Below are positions 7,915-18,136 of a stretch of DNA of 64,000 bases, piece by piece (the first letter of the stretch is position 1; each line of letters begins with the position of its first letter). The notes beneath the pieces were generated by a model. That model was not told where the DNA came from, did no database searches, and saw only the letters and a program-made list of their open reading frames with translations. Both the position numbers and the translations under genes were made by a program. Source of the DNA: Azospirillum canadense (GTDB lineage Bacteria; Pseudomonadota; Alphaproteobacteria; Azospirillales; Azospirillaceae). The stretch is from positions 409,001-473,000 of the forward strand of contig NZ_JAOQNG010000001.1 of the NCBI RefSeq assembly GCF_025961225.1, in the 5' to 3' direction.

Positions 7915-9799
7915 CGCCGGGATATCCGCCGGGCGACCGCGCTCGCCCGCGGCCTCCACCGTCGTGGCCGCGGGCGCGTTCGCCGTCTCGACTGCATTTT
8001 TGGCCGCCTTTTTGATCGCCGCGCCTGCGCTGGCGCAGGACGGCCGCGTCGGCCCGCCGATCCGGCTGGTGCCTGCGCCAGCGCCCGCACCGGCATCGCC
8101 CGCCCCGCCGCCGGCGGTCGCGGCGCCGCCGGCTGCCCTACCGCCGCCCGTGACGCCGGTGGCGCCCCCGCCCCCGTCCTTCGACGTGGTGCCCAAGGTG
8201 GCGCCTCCCGCCCCGATCCAGGTGGAGACGCTGGGGCCGCTCGACCCCGACGGGGCCGGCACGCTCGACGACCCTCGCGGCCTGGGCGGCAACCCCTGGC
8301 AGGGCCTGCCGCGCGCCGTCCTGCTGCGCCTTCTGCCCGAACTGCCCGTCGCCACCCCGTCGCCCGCCGTCAAGGAGCTGGAGCGCCGGCTTCTGCTCAG
8401 CCGCGGTTCGCCCCAGGCGGCCCCGGGCGAGCCCGCCCCGCCGCGCCGCTTCGGCGCGCTCCGCGTGGAGAAGCTGGCGGCCATGGGCGACCCGCGCGGT
8501 GCGGCCGACCTCGCCGCCCTGCTGCCCGACGCCCTGGCCGACGAGGCCGCCGCCCGCGCCCTGACCGACGCGCAGATGCTCGCCGGCCCCCTGGACTGCG
8601 CCGCCGCGCAGGAACGGGCGAAGCCCTTCGCCGGCGCCTATTGGCAGCGGGTGACGCTGTTCTGCCGCCTGCGCGCCGGAAAGGCGGCAGGGGCGGCGGC
8701 GGAGTCCTCGGACACCGGCCTGACGCTCGACATGCTGCGGGAGCAGCCGGGCGGCGACCGCCTGTTCCCAGCCTTGGCGGAGGCGATGGCCGGCGGCCCG
8801 CCGCCCGCGCTGCGCGGCCTGAAGGATCCCGGCCCGGTGACCCTGGCGGCCCTGCGCGCGCTCCAGCTCGGCGCGCCGCCCGACGTCCTGGCATTGAGCG
8901 ACCCGGCCCGCCTCGCGGCGGTCGCCACCAACCCGTCCACCGACCCCGCCACCCGCGTCACCGCCGCCGAACGCGCCGCCGCGGCCCTGTTCCTCGACGC
9001 CCGCCAGCTGGCCGACGCCTACCACGCGGTTCCCTCCAAGGCTGAGGATCCGGTCCTGCTGAAGGACATGGCGGCCCGCGACCGCTCCGCCCGCACGCGG
9101 GCGCTGGTGCAGCGGGCCTTCCTTGCCGCGATGGACGGTCGGCGCCGGGTGGAGCTGGCGCGGCTGGCCGTGGACCTCGTGGACGCGCCGCTTCTGGCCG
9201 GCCCGCTGGGGGCCGCTGCGGCGGGGATGCTCGACACGACCCCGGACGCCGCGGCGCTGGCCCCAGCCGCCGCGCGCCTCTGCTTCGCGCTGGGCCGCGC
9301 CGAGGCGGGCCGGCGCTGGTACGACCTCGCGTTGCGCAGCCGGCCGACGGCCGAGGTGGCGCGGCTGTGGCCGCTGTCCGTCATCGCTGGTGGCGCCCCG
9401 CCGGGGAACGCCGGCCTTGCCGGTTGGCTGGACGAGGCGCTGCGCGGCGCCGACGCCGCGGCCCGGGCGCGGGTCGCCGGCCAGCTTGCCCTGTTGCAGG
9501 CGGTCGGCGTGGCCGTGCCGGACGACGCCTGGCTGCGCGCCGCCGACGGCGAGGCGCCCGCCGCACAGATCAATCCCATGCTTCCGAACCCCGCCCTGTG
9601 GGAGCGGCTGAAGGACGCCTCCGCCGCCGGCCGGACCGGGGAAACCGTGCTCGCCGCCCTTCTGCTGCTGGGGGAGGGTGGCCCTGCCGCCGCCTCGCCC
9701 GTGGTGGTGGCCCGCGTCGTGGCGGGCCTGCGCGCCGTAGGTCTGGAGGCCGACGCCCGCGCCATCGCCCGTGAAGCCGCCGCGGCCCTGGCTGGATGA
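7895..9799 (+). CDS. Large secreted hypothetical protein, Ala-rich helical repeats
   Basis: A 634-residue protein I do not recognise by family. Near residues 20-45 there is a hydrophobic segment ending PALAQ-DG that looks like a signal peptide, followed by a Pro/Ala-rich linker (about 50-105) and then about 500 residues of Ala/Leu-rich helices that resemble TPR or solenoid repeats without a fixed consensus. This predicts a periplasmic or envelope protein. ATG 7895 overlaps the small membrane ORF. The stop overlaps the xerD start as ATGA, so it is co-translated with xerD. This aroK-hypothetical-xerD order is, from memory, common in Rhodospirillales. Confidence 0.75.
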   Translation: MSGSPADAGISAGRPRSPAASTVVAAGAFAVSTAFLAAFLIAAPALAQDGRVGPPIRLVPAPAPAPASPAPPPAVAAPPAALPPPVTPVAPPPPSFDVVPKVAPPAPIQVETLGPLDPDGAGTLDDPRGLGGNPWQGLPRAVLLRLLPELPVATPSPAVKELERRLLLSRGSPQAAPGEPAPPRRFGALRVEKLAAMGDPRGAADLAALLPDALADEAAARALTDAQMLAGPLDCAAAQERAKPFAGAYWQRVTLFCRLRAGKAAGAAAESSDTGLTLDMLREQPGGDRLFPALAEAMAGGPPPALRGLKDPGPVTLAALRALQLGAPPDVLALSDPARLAAVATNPSTDPATRVTAAERAAAALFLDARQLADAYHAVPSKAEDPVLLKDMAARDRSARTRALVQRAFLAAMDGRRRVELARLAVDLVDAPLLAGPLGAAAAGMLDTTPDAAALAPAAARLCFALGRAEAGRRWYDLALRSRPTAEVARLWPLSVIAGGAPPGNAGLAGWLDEALRGADAAARARVAGQLALLQAVGVAVPDDAWLRAADGEAPAAQINPMLPNPALWERLKDASAAGRTGETVLAALLLLGEGGPAAASPVVVARVVAGLRAVGLEADARAIAREAAAALAG

Positions 9800-10842
9800 C
9801 CCGAATGCCCCCAAAGAACCCCCAGGCCAAGACCCCAGCCAAGAGCACCGGGGCCAAGCGTCGCGGGCGCCCCTGCAAGCCGCGGCCGGTCGCCGCGTCG
9901 CCGCATGTGGACGCCTTCCTCGACATGCTGACGGCGGAGCGCGGGGCCGCGCTGAACACGCGCATTGCCTACGAACGCGACCTCGCCGACCTCGGTCTCT
10001 GGCTCGCCCAGCGCGGCCTGCCGCTGGACAAGGCCGGGACGGAGGATCTGCGCGGCTATCTGGCCTACCAGCACGCGGCCGGCGGCGGCGACCAGAAGCC
10101 CGCCGCCCCGCGCACCGTGGCGCGCCGCCTGTCGGCGATGCGCCAGTTCTACCGCTTCCTGGTTTCGGAAGGGCGGCGCCAGGACGACCCGGCCTCGGCG
10201 CTCGACAGCCCCAAGCAGGGCCGGCCGCTGCCCAAGATCCTGACGGTGGACGAGGTCACCCGCATGATCGACGCCGCCCAGACCCGCGGCGGGCCGGAGG
10301 GGCTGCGGCTGGTGGCCCTGCTGGAGGTGCTTTATGCCACCGGCCTGCGCGTGTCGGAGCTGGTCGGCCTGCCCATGGCCTCCATCCTGCGCGATGGGCG
10401 CGGCCTGATCGTGCGCGGCAAGGGCGGGAAGGAGCGCATGGTCCCCCTGTCGGAGCCCGCCTCGGCCGCGCTGGCCGCCTACCTGCCCTGGCGGAGCCAC
10501 TTCATCCTGGCTGGCCGGGAAAGCGGGCCGGTCGCCTTCATGTTCCCGTCGCGCAGCTCCACCAACGGTCACCTGACCCGCCAGCGCTTCGCCCAGCTGC
10601 TGAAGGAGCTGGCCATCGAGTCGGGCATCGACCCGGAGAAGGTCAGCCCCCACGTGCTGCGCCACGCCTTTGCCACGCACCTGCTCGACCGCGGCGCCGA
10701 CCTGCGCTCCGTCCAGAAGATGCTGGGCCACGCGGACATCGCGACCACCCAGATCTACACCCACGTGGTTTCGGAACGGTTGAAGCAGGTCGTGCACGAG
10801 CACCACCCCTTGGCGCGGCGAAAGACCGCACGTACGCAATAG
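9796..10842 (+). CDS. xerD: Tyrosine recombinase XerD
   Basis: Site-specific tyrosine recombinase that with XerC resolves chromosome dimers at dif. The catalytic residues are all present: R185 (ATGLRVSEL), K209 in the GKGGKER hairpin, H286 and R289 (PHVLRH), H312 (GHADIATTQ) and nucleophile Y321. The core-binding domain covers about residues 36-125. At 348 residues it has a basic N-terminal extension of about 30 residues beyond usual XerD. The ATG at 9796 overlaps the previous stop. No integrated element is next to it, favouring the housekeeping role. Confidence 0.92.
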   Translation: MTRMPPKNPQAKTPAKSTGAKRRGRPCKPRPVAASPHVDAFLDMLTAERGAALNTRIAYERDLADLGLWLAQRGLPLDKAGTEDLRGYLAYQHAAGGGDQKPAAPRTVARRLSAMRQFYRFLVSEGRRQDDPASALDSPKQGRPLPKILTVDEVTRMIDAAQTRGGPEGLRLVALLEVLYATGLRVSELVGLPMASILRDGRGLIVRGKGGKERMVPLSEPASAALAAYLPWRSHFILAGRESGPVAFMFPSRSSTNGHLTRQRFAQLLKELAIESGIDPEKVSPHVLRHAFATHLLDRGADLRSVQKMLGHADIATTQIYTHVVSERLKQVVHEHHPLARRKTARTQ

Positions 10843-10923
10843 TGTTACGCCGCGACCGCTTGGCGCGACCGATCCGTGCGATGCATCGTTGGTCCGATCC
10901 TCCCGTTGTGGTATAGCCCTGAA

Positions 10924-10941
10924 CCAATTGGGCCAATTGGG
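10924..10941. repeat. Tandem CCAATTGGG palindromes before malate synthase
   Basis: CCAATTGGG is repeated back to back at 10924-10932 and 10933-10941, about 50 bp before the aceB start in the 149-bp intergenic space. Each copy contains the palindrome CCAATTGG. It could be an operator; no regulator is identified. Confidence 0.35.
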
Positions 10942-10991
10942 GTCTGGCGGCCGCGCAACGACGCGCCGCTCCGTTCGGGGGGAGAACACGC

Positions 10992-12596
<1,605 letters not shown>

Positions 12597-12631
12597 GCGC
12601 TTCCTTAAACAAGGCGGGCGGCGCTACCATG

Positions 12632-12651
12632 TTTCGTAACGGGTTACGAAA
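12632..12651. promoter_or_regulatory. Palindrome TTTCGTAACGGGTTACGAAA before DUF29 gene
   Basis: TTTCGTAAC (12632-12640) and GTTACGAAA (12643-12651) form a perfect 9-bp inverted repeat with a 2-bp spacer, 10 bp before the ATG at 12662. Its position suits an operator or a translational hairpin. Confidence 0.4.
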
Positions 12652-12661
12652 AGAGTTGGGC

Positions 12662-13138
12662 ATGGGACGCAACGCCGCCGCCTATGAGGACGATTTCTAC
12701 GGCTGGACGCAGGAGCAGGCCGGGCTTCTGCGCGCCGGCAAGCTGTCCGAGGTGGACGTCGAAAACCTCGCCGAGGAGATCGAGAGTATGGGCCGCAGCG
12801 AAGCGGACCGGCTGCGGAATTGCCTGCGCCTGATCCTTCTTCACCTCCTGAAATGGCAGGAACAGCCGGAGCGCCGATCGCGAAGCTGGCGCAACACCAT
12901 CCAGCGCGAGCGCGACAACGCCGCCCTGGCGCTGGAGGAAAACCCGAGCCTCGCGCCGAAGCTCCCGGCCCTGTTCGACAAGGCTTACCAGTTGGCCCGC
13001 CGCGAAGCCGTCCGCGAGACGGACTTGCCGGCGGAGCGCTTCCCGGTGGACTGCCCGTTCACCCTCGACCAGACCCTGAGCCCGGATTTCCCGGAGGGGC
13101 TGGAGGATGGCTGGCGTCCCGCCCAGCGGCGTGGATGA
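12662..13138 (+). CDS. DUF29 family protein
   Basis: A 158-residue DUF29 protein: YEDDFYGWTQEQAGLLRAGK (residues 8-27), DVENLAEEIESMGRSE, then LLHLLKWQEQPERRSRSWRNTI are the family landmarks. DUF29 proteins are small, helical and of unknown function, common in cyanobacteria and proteobacteria. An alternative ATG at 12629 would add 11 residues but runs through the palindrome at 12632-12651, so 12662 is preferred. The stop overlaps the next start as ATGA, so it is coupled to the DMT transporter. Confidence 0.8.
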   Translation: MGRNAAAYEDDFYGWTQEQAGLLRAGKLSEVDVENLAEEIESMGRSEADRLRNCLRLILLHLLKWQEQPERRSRSWRNTIQRERDNAALALEENPSLAPKLPALFDKAYQLARREAVRETDLPAERFPVDCPFTLDQTLSPDFPEGLEDGWRPAQRRG

Positions 13139-14112
13139 CCCGAAGCGACACCGTGTCCGCATCCTCTCCTGCCGCCCGGCCAGCCCCGCGCACCGCATCC
13201 CACGGCGTTGAATCGCTCCTGCTCCTGCTGTCCACCGGCGGGCTGATCGGAGCGATCGTTCCGGCGACGAAGTTCGCCCAGGCGGCGGGCGTGCCGCCGT
13301 TGCCCTGGGCTTTTTCCATGATGTTCGGCGCCGGGGCGATCCTGGCGGCGCTGGCGCGGGCCAAGGGGGCGCCGTTGCCGCTGACCGGGCGGTACCTGCG
13401 CTATTTCCTGGTGTCCGGCTTCCTGTCCGTGGCGCTGCCCAACGTGGTGCTGTTCATCGTCATGCCGCCGCTGGGCGCCGGCCTGTCGTCCGTGGTCTAC
13501 ACGCTGCCGCCGATCCTGACGCTGGTGATGGCCACGGCGGTGGGCATCGAGCGGCCGGACCGCTGGCGGGCGGCGGGGATCGGGCTGGGCTTCGCCGGCG
13601 CGCTGATGATCGTGGGGCCGCGCGGCAGCCTCCCGTCGCCGGACCTCGCCGGCTGGATGGCGCTGGCTTTCCTGATGCCGGTCTCGGTCGCCGCCGGCAA
13701 CGTCTACCGCACCGCCGCCTGGCCGCCGGGGGCGAAGCCGCTGGCGCTCGCGTCCGGCACGATGCTCGGCGGGGCGGCCTGGGTGGCGCTGGCCCTGCTC
13801 GCCACTGGGGCAGCGGGGGAACTGCCGAAGCTCGGGCTGGCGCCGGGGCTCGCCGCGCTGCAGATCGCGGTGACCGCCTTCACCTACATCCTCTATTTCC
13901 GCCTCCAGGTCGTGGCCGGGCCGGTCTATCTCAGCCAGATCGGCTATGTGGCGACGGCGGTGGGGCTGGGAACGGGCACGCTGGTCTTCGGGGAGCGCTA
14001 TTCCGCCTGGATTTGGGGCGGGGCGGCAGTGATCGTCGCCGGTGTTCTGCTGGTGGCCTTCGGGCGGCGACTTCTGGGAAGCCGCGTTTTTGGGCATAAT
14101 GCCGCGCGATAA
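13135..14112 (+). CDS. EamA/DMT family transporter
   Basis: A 325-residue inner-membrane protein with about ten hydrophobic segments arranged as two EamA repeats, typical of drug/metabolite transporters. Segments such as GLIGAIVPATKFA, GLSSVVYTLPPILTLVMA and GPVYLSQIGYVATAVGLGTG mark the family. The start ATG 13135 overlaps the DUF29 stop codon. Substrate cannot be predicted from sequence. accA follows after 87 bp, probably from its own promoter. Confidence 0.85.
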   Translation: MTRSDTVSASSPAARPAPRTASHGVESLLLLLSTGGLIGAIVPATKFAQAAGVPPLPWAFSMMFGAGAILAALARAKGAPLPLTGRYLRYFLVSGFLSVALPNVVLFIVMPPLGAGLSSVVYTLPPILTLVMATAVGIERPDRWRAAGIGLGFAGALMIVGPRGSLPSPDLAGWMALAFLMPVSVAAGNVYRTAAWPPGAKPLALASGTMLGGAAWVALALLATGAAGELPKLGLAPGLAALQIAVTAFTYILYFRLQVVAGPVYLSQIGYVATAVGLGTGTLVFGERYSAWIWGGAAVIVAGVLLVAFGRRLLGSRVFGHNAAR

Positions 14113-14199
14113 CCTGTGGCGTCGCCGCGCCGCACCGTGCTACCAAGGCCGGTCCGCGACGTCCGCGTCCTATCTATATCGGTCCGTGATCCTTCCGGC

Positions 14200-15156
14200 A
14201 TGCAAACCTTCCTCGAATTCGAAAAGCCGATCGCCGAGCTTGAAGGCAAGATCGAAGAGCTGCGCCACCTGACCAACGCCGGCGATATCAACATCGCCGA
14301 CGAGGTCACCAAGCTGCAGACCAAGGTCGACAAGCTCCTGCGGCAGACCTACGCCAAGCTCACCCCCGCACAGAAGGTGCAGGTGGCGCGCCACCCCAAC
14401 CGGCCGCACTGCCTGGACTATGTGAAGGGGCTGATCGAGGACTTCACGCCGCTGGCCGGCGACCGCGCCTTCGCCGAGGACCGCGCGGTCATCGGCGGCC
14501 TGGGCCGCTTCCGCGGCCGGTCGGTGGTGGTCATCGGCCAGGAGAAGGGCCACGACACGGAAACGCGCGTGCGCCACAACTTCGGCATGGCGAAGCCCGA
14601 GGGCTACCGCAAGGCCCAGCGCCTGATGGACCTCGCCGACCGCTTCAACCTGCCCGTCGTGTCGCTGGTCGACACCGCCGGCGCCTTCCCCGGCGTCCAG
14701 GCGGAGGAGCGCGGCCAGGCCGAGGCCATCGCCAAGAGCATCGAGCGCTGCCTGCGCCTCGCCGTGCCCATGGTGGCCGCGGTGATCGGCGAGGGCGGCT
14801 CGGGCGGCGCCATCGCCATCGCGACCGCCGACCGGGTGCTGATGCTGGAGCACGCCATCTACTCCGTCATCTCGCCGGAGGGCTGCGCCTCGATCCTGTG
14901 GCGCAACCCCGACATGGCGGGGGAGGCGGCGATCGCGCTGCGCCTGATCAGCCAGGATCTCAAGGAACTCGGCGTCATCGACCGGGTGGTGAGCGAGCCG
15001 ATCGGCGGAGCCCACCGCGACCCGGCGGAGACGGTGAAAGCGCTCGGCGACGCCGTCGAGGAATCGCTGCGCGATCTGGAAGGGCTGGACGGTGCCGCAC
15101 TGCGCGCCCAGCGCCGCCAGAAGTTCCTCGACATGGGCCAGAAGGGCTTGGGCTAA
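14200..15156 (+). CDS. accA: Acetyl-CoA carboxylase carboxyltransferase subunit alpha
   Basis: AccA with AccD transfers CO2 from carboxybiotin to acetyl-CoA, giving malonyl-CoA for fatty acid synthesis. The 318-residue protein begins [18 protein letters not shown], has the acyl-CoA site segments [35 protein letters not shown] and [11 protein letters not shown], and is of usual length. The ATG at 14200 matches the family start; an upstream in-frame codon at 14116 is rejected. A MAPEG gene follows after 23 bp. Confidence 0.96.
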   Translation: MQTFLEFEKPIAELEGKIEELRHLTNAGDINIADEVTKLQTKVDKLLRQTYAKLTPAQKVQVARHPNRPHCLDYVKGLIEDFTPLAGDRAFAEDRAVIGGLGRFRGRSVVVIGQEKGHDTETRVRHNFGMAKPEGYRKAQRLMDLADRFNLPVVSLVDTAGAFPGVQAEERGQAEAIAKSIERCLRLAVPMVAAVIGEGGSGGAIAIATADRVLMLEHAIYSVISPEGCASILWRNPDMAGEAAIALRLISQDLKELGVIDRVVSEPIGGAHRDPAETVKALGDAVEESLRDLEGLDGAALRAQRRQKFLDMGQKGLG

Positions 15157-15179
15157 GGGCCTGGGCTGAGGGATACGCC

Positions 15180-15707
15180 ATGGCCGCCGGCAGGAGGACC
15201 CGTCTTCTGACGCTGGCGGCTACCGTCAACCTGACGGCTGTGGCGCTCACGCTCGCGGCCTTCTGGCTGCTGTTCGCCATCGTCGCGCCGCCGGAGGGGA
15301 TCGCCAACCCCGGTGCGCGCATGGCTTTCTGGGCGCGCCTGGCCTTGTGGCCGGCGTTGGTCTTGTTTCTGGCCGTGGGCGGCGTCATGCTGGCGCGCGC
15401 CCGGTCGGTCGCCCTGAACCCCATCGACGATCCCGAGTCGCGGTTCCACCGGGTCAGCCAACGCGTGCTGAGCAACACGGTGGAGCAGACCATGGTCTTC
15501 CTGCCGGCGCTGGCCGCTCTGGTGGCGCAGGCTCCCCTGCCGGATCTCGGCGCAGCGACCGTGGCGACCATCCTGTTCGTGGTGGGCCGCCTGCTGTTCT
15601 GGGCCGGCTACCTCACCCACCCCTACGCCCGCGCGCCGGGCATGTCGGTGACCCTGACGGTCAACGCCGTGTTGCTGGGCTGGAGCGTCCTGCTGGCCCT
15701 GGTCTGA
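15180..15707 (+). CDS. MAPEG family membrane protein
   Basis: A 175-residue protein with four predicted membrane helices. The central stretch SRFHRVSQRVLSNTVEQTM and the following LPALAAL with GRLLFWAGYLTHPYARAPGM match the MAPEG group (membrane-associated proteins in eicosanoid and glutathione metabolism). Bacterial members are often glutathione-dependent transferases or peroxidases, but the activity here is not shown. It starts at ATG 15180 just after accA. Confidence 0.75.
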   Translation: MAAGRRTRLLTLAATVNLTAVALTLAAFWLLFAIVAPPEGIANPGARMAFWARLALWPALVLFLAVGGVMLARARSVALNPIDDPESRFHRVSQRVLSNTVEQTMVFLPALAALVAQAPLPDLGAATVATILFVVGRLLFWAGYLTHPYARAPGMSVTLTVNAVLLGWSVLLALV

Positions 15708-15821
15708 AGCCACTTTCTGTACAACCCCTGGGAACGGCAGCGTTGAGGTTGCGCAACGCTATGCGTATGATGGTCGCCTCTTTTCGTCTTGAGTGGCCCA
15801 CCAGCGCCTGGAGTTCGCGCG

Positions 15822-16103
15822 ATGCGTTTGTCCCAATGGCCTTCCTTTGCCCAAATCGCCGTTTCCGCCTTCCTGCTCCTGACGGCGGTGCTCGAACTGT
15901 TCGACACCATGCTGGAGGACCTCATCGGCACGGAAATCACCACGGCCCATGGGCTTTTCGTGTTCGCGATCGGGAAAATCCTGAAGGAATGGCTTGAAGT
16001 AAAAGAGAAATTTTCTGCCACGCGCGAGAAATTTTCGGAACGGCACGAGACGACCCATTCCGTCCGCGACGGAGAAACCATGGCCAAAACCCGAACGGCT
16101 TAG
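15822..16103 (+). CDS. Small membrane protein, unknown
   Basis: A 93-residue protein with two hydrophobic segments (about 9-27 and 40-55, GLFVFAIGKILKEWLEV) and a highly charged C-terminal tail (KEKFSATREKFSERHE). I do not recognise a family. ATG 15822 was chosen; a TTG at 15789 is possible. It is isolated between the MAPEG gene and the PagL-like gene, and base composition is lower in GC than the neighbours. Confidence 0.5.
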   Translation: MRLSQWPSFAQIAVSAFLLLTAVLELFDTMLEDLIGTEITTAHGLFVFAIGKILKEWLEVKEKFSATREKFSERHETTHSVRDGETMAKTRTA

Positions 16104-16206
16104 GTGGTTCGTTCTGCTTCTGCGCCTGTGGCATACCACCATCGGCGCAGTTCATTCCCCAGCAAATAACAATCATGTTCCTCCGAAGTCGAGACCGGGA
16201 GGCTTC

Positions 16207-16773
16207 ATGCGCGCGTTCCGAAAATACTTGGTGGCTGCTTCTCTTTCTGCCTTGTCTTTGAGCATGCCCTTCGCAGGAAGCGTGCACGCCGCGTCGTCCC
16301 CCGATCTGGTCAGCTTCGGCGTGGGCGCGTATGATTCCATCGTCTTCCAGGAGTCGACGGACACGCCCCGCAACCGGTCGCTCGATTTGCGGCTGGAATA
16401 TCGCTTCGGCTATTCCCTGTTGCCCTTCACCGAACCCTACGCGCAAATCCATCCCTGGCTGGGCGTGGAAACCACGATCGACGGCATGCTGTTCGGCGGG
16501 GGCGGCTTCCTGGCTGATTTCAAGCTCGGGCCGGTGGTCCTTACGCCCAGCGTCGGGTTGGGCTTCTGGCGGCGCGGCGGCAGCAAGAACCTGGGCTCCG
16601 CGCTGGAATTCCGCAGCCAGATCGAGGTCGGCTACGAGTTCGACAACCAGATGCGGGTGTCCGCCTACCTGTCGCACATCTCCAACGCCGGCATCACCCA
16701 GAAGAATCCGGGGGTGAACACGGCCGGCGGCTACCTGCACATTCCCTTCAACACGCTGTTCGGCGGCTGGTAA
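16207..16773 (+). CDS. PagL-like lipid A deacylase (acyloxyacyl hydrolase family)
   Basis: A 188-residue outer-membrane beta-barrel protein. A signal peptide ends around VHA-AS (residue 28-29). The C-terminal block with H157-x-S159-N-A-G matches the catalytic His-Ser motif of PagL, which removes the 3-O acyl chain of lipid A. In Pseudomonas PagL the third triad residue is Glu twelve positions after the Ser; here that position is N171 (KNPGVNT), so catalysis may differ. The protein ends in FGGW, an aromatic last residue as barrel proteins need. Convergent with corA, 9 bp apart. Confidence 0.75.
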   Translation: MRAFRKYLVAASLSALSLSMPFAGSVHAASSPDLVSFGVGAYDSIVFQESTDTPRNRSLDLRLEYRFGYSLLPFTEPYAQIHPWLGVETTIDGMLFGGGGFLADFKLGPVVLTPSVGLGFWRRGGSKNLGSALEFRSQIEVGYEFDNQMRVSAYLSHISNAGITQKNPGVNTAGGYLHIPFNTLFGGW

Positions 16774-16782
16774 GGACGCTTT

Positions 16783-17793
16783 TTAAAGCCAGCGCCGCGA
16801 CCGGAAATAGAGCATCGGGAGCAGGGCCGACAGGACCATCAGCAGGATGGCCATCGGATACCCCCACTCCCAACTTTTTTCCGGCATGTCGGTGAAATTC
16901 ATCCCGTAGATGGTCGCGACCAGCGTCGGCGGGAACAGGGCCACCGTCAGGATCGAGACGATCTTCACGATCTCGTTCTGCTCGACGTTGATGTGGCCCA
17001 GCGTGGTGTCCAGCAGCAGCCCGACCTTGCCCGCCAGGAACCGCGCGTATTCGCTCAACCCCACGACATCCTGCAGGGCCGCGCGGGCCCAGCGCCGGGT
17101 CGGCTTGGCGGCGGTCCATCCCTCCCCGCGGGCGAGGAAGGTCAGCATGCGGTGAAGGCTCGCCAAGCTGACATGCGCCTTGCCGACCAGATGGCCGGTG
17201 TGGCCGATGCGTTTCAGCGTGCGGGTGTCGTCGCTGTTCTGGGCGCTTTTCTGGGCGCGGGAGGGCAGGGCGCGGCCGCGGAAGGCGCGGCTGCTCATGG
17301 TGTCCAGCTCCAGCCCGACGCGGCGCAGCACGCCGGCCGTGCGCTCCACCATGGCCTCGACCAACCCCGCCAGCACGGCTTCGCCGCCGGTCGCCGCCCC
17401 TTTCGCCACTGGGCATCCGCTGCGCGTGACGCGGCGGCGGAAGGCCAGGAAGGGTTGCGGATCGATGGGATGGATGGTGGCGAGCCGCCCGCCGGCCAGG
17501 ACGAAGCTGACCGGGACGATGCTCGGCCGGTCGGTGTCCGCCCACAGCAGGGCCATCACCGTCATGTGCACGGCGCCGGGGGTGATGCGCAGGCGGCTCG
17601 ACTCCTCAATCTCCGCCATCTGCTCCCGCGTCGGCAGGGCCACGCCCATCAGCGCCTCGGCGCGGGCCAGCTCCTGCGGCGTCGGGTTCAGCAGGTCGAT
17701 CCAGACCGTCTCGGCCGGCAGCGGTCCGTCGTCCTGCTCGGCCTCCTTGGACCAGCGCAGCGTGCCGCCGTCCTTGACGAATGCGTGCAGCAT
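16783..17793 (-). CDS. CorA-type magnesium/divalent-cation transporter
   Basis: A 336-residue CorA family channel: a soluble N-terminal domain, a long stalk helix, and two C-terminal membrane helices, with the selectivity motif YGMNF in IYGMNFTDMPEKSWEWGYP near residue 293. The final helix ends FRSRRWL, basic as expected on the cytoplasmic side. It may carry Mg, Co or Zn; sequence does not decide. The next gene upstream (17809-18117) is separated by 15 bp and may share its transcript. Confidence 0.9.
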   Translation of the reverse strand: MLHAFVKDGGTLRWSKEAEQDDGPLPAETVWIDLLNPTPQELARAEALMGVALPTREQMAEIEESSRLRITPGAVHMTVMALLWADTDRPSIVPVSFVLAGGRLATIHPIDPQPFLAFRRRVTRSGCPVAKGAATGGEAVLAGLVEAMVERTAGVLRRVGLELDTMSSRAFRGRALPSRAQKSAQNSDDTRTLKRIGHTGHLVGKAHVSLASLHRMLTFLARGEGWTAAKPTRRWARAALQDVVGLSEYARFLAGKVGLLLDTTLGHINVEQNEIVKIVSILTVALFPPTLVATIYGMNFTDMPEKSWEWGYPMAILLMVLSALLPMLYFRSRRWL

Positions 17794-17808
17794 GCCGGGA
17801 CGCCGCCG

Positions 17809-18117
17809 TCAGACGATGCGGCCGACGCGGTGGGGCTTCGGCGGGGGCGCGTCATCCGCCTTGTTCGGGCCATCCTGCTTTGGAAGCTCCAGCTCGGCGG
17901 GGCCGCCGTCCTTGCGCAGCTCCGCCTCCAGCTTGCGGCGGAAGGCGCCGCCGTCCTGCCGGGAGTCCAGGAAGTGGCCGACGGCTTCTTTCGCGGAGTC
18001 GCGGTCGAAGGGGACCTTGCCGAAGACGGACAGCTTGGCGCGTTCCAGCAGCTTCGGGTCCATCCGCTCGCGGATGGCCTTCATCTGGCGCAGCAGCTCC
18101 TTGCGGACGTCAGACAT
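17809..18117 (-). CDS. Hypothetical protein, 102 residues
   Basis: Small charged protein (MSDVRKELLRQMKAIRERMDPK...) with an N-terminal helical region and a Pro/Lys-rich tail ending PPKPHRVGRIV. No membrane segment or known motif. The ATG 18117 has AGGGGG-like purines upstream. It lies between argB and corA in the same orientation with short gaps, so it is probably transcribed with them. I do not recognise a family. Confidence 0.6.
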   Translation of the reverse strand: MSDVRKELLRQMKAIRERMDPKLLERAKLSVFGKVPFDRDSAKEAVGHFLDSRQDGGAFRRKLEAELRKDGGPAELELPKQDGPNKADDAPPPKPHRVGRIV

Positions 18118-18136
18118 GGCAGGCCCCCTTCCGATC

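Noticed and set aside
12820..13134. Upstream extension of the DMT transporter frame into the DUF29 gene
   Set aside because: The extension is out of frame with the recognisable DUF29 protein, and ATG 13135 overlaps the DUF29 stop as ATGA, a typical coupled start.
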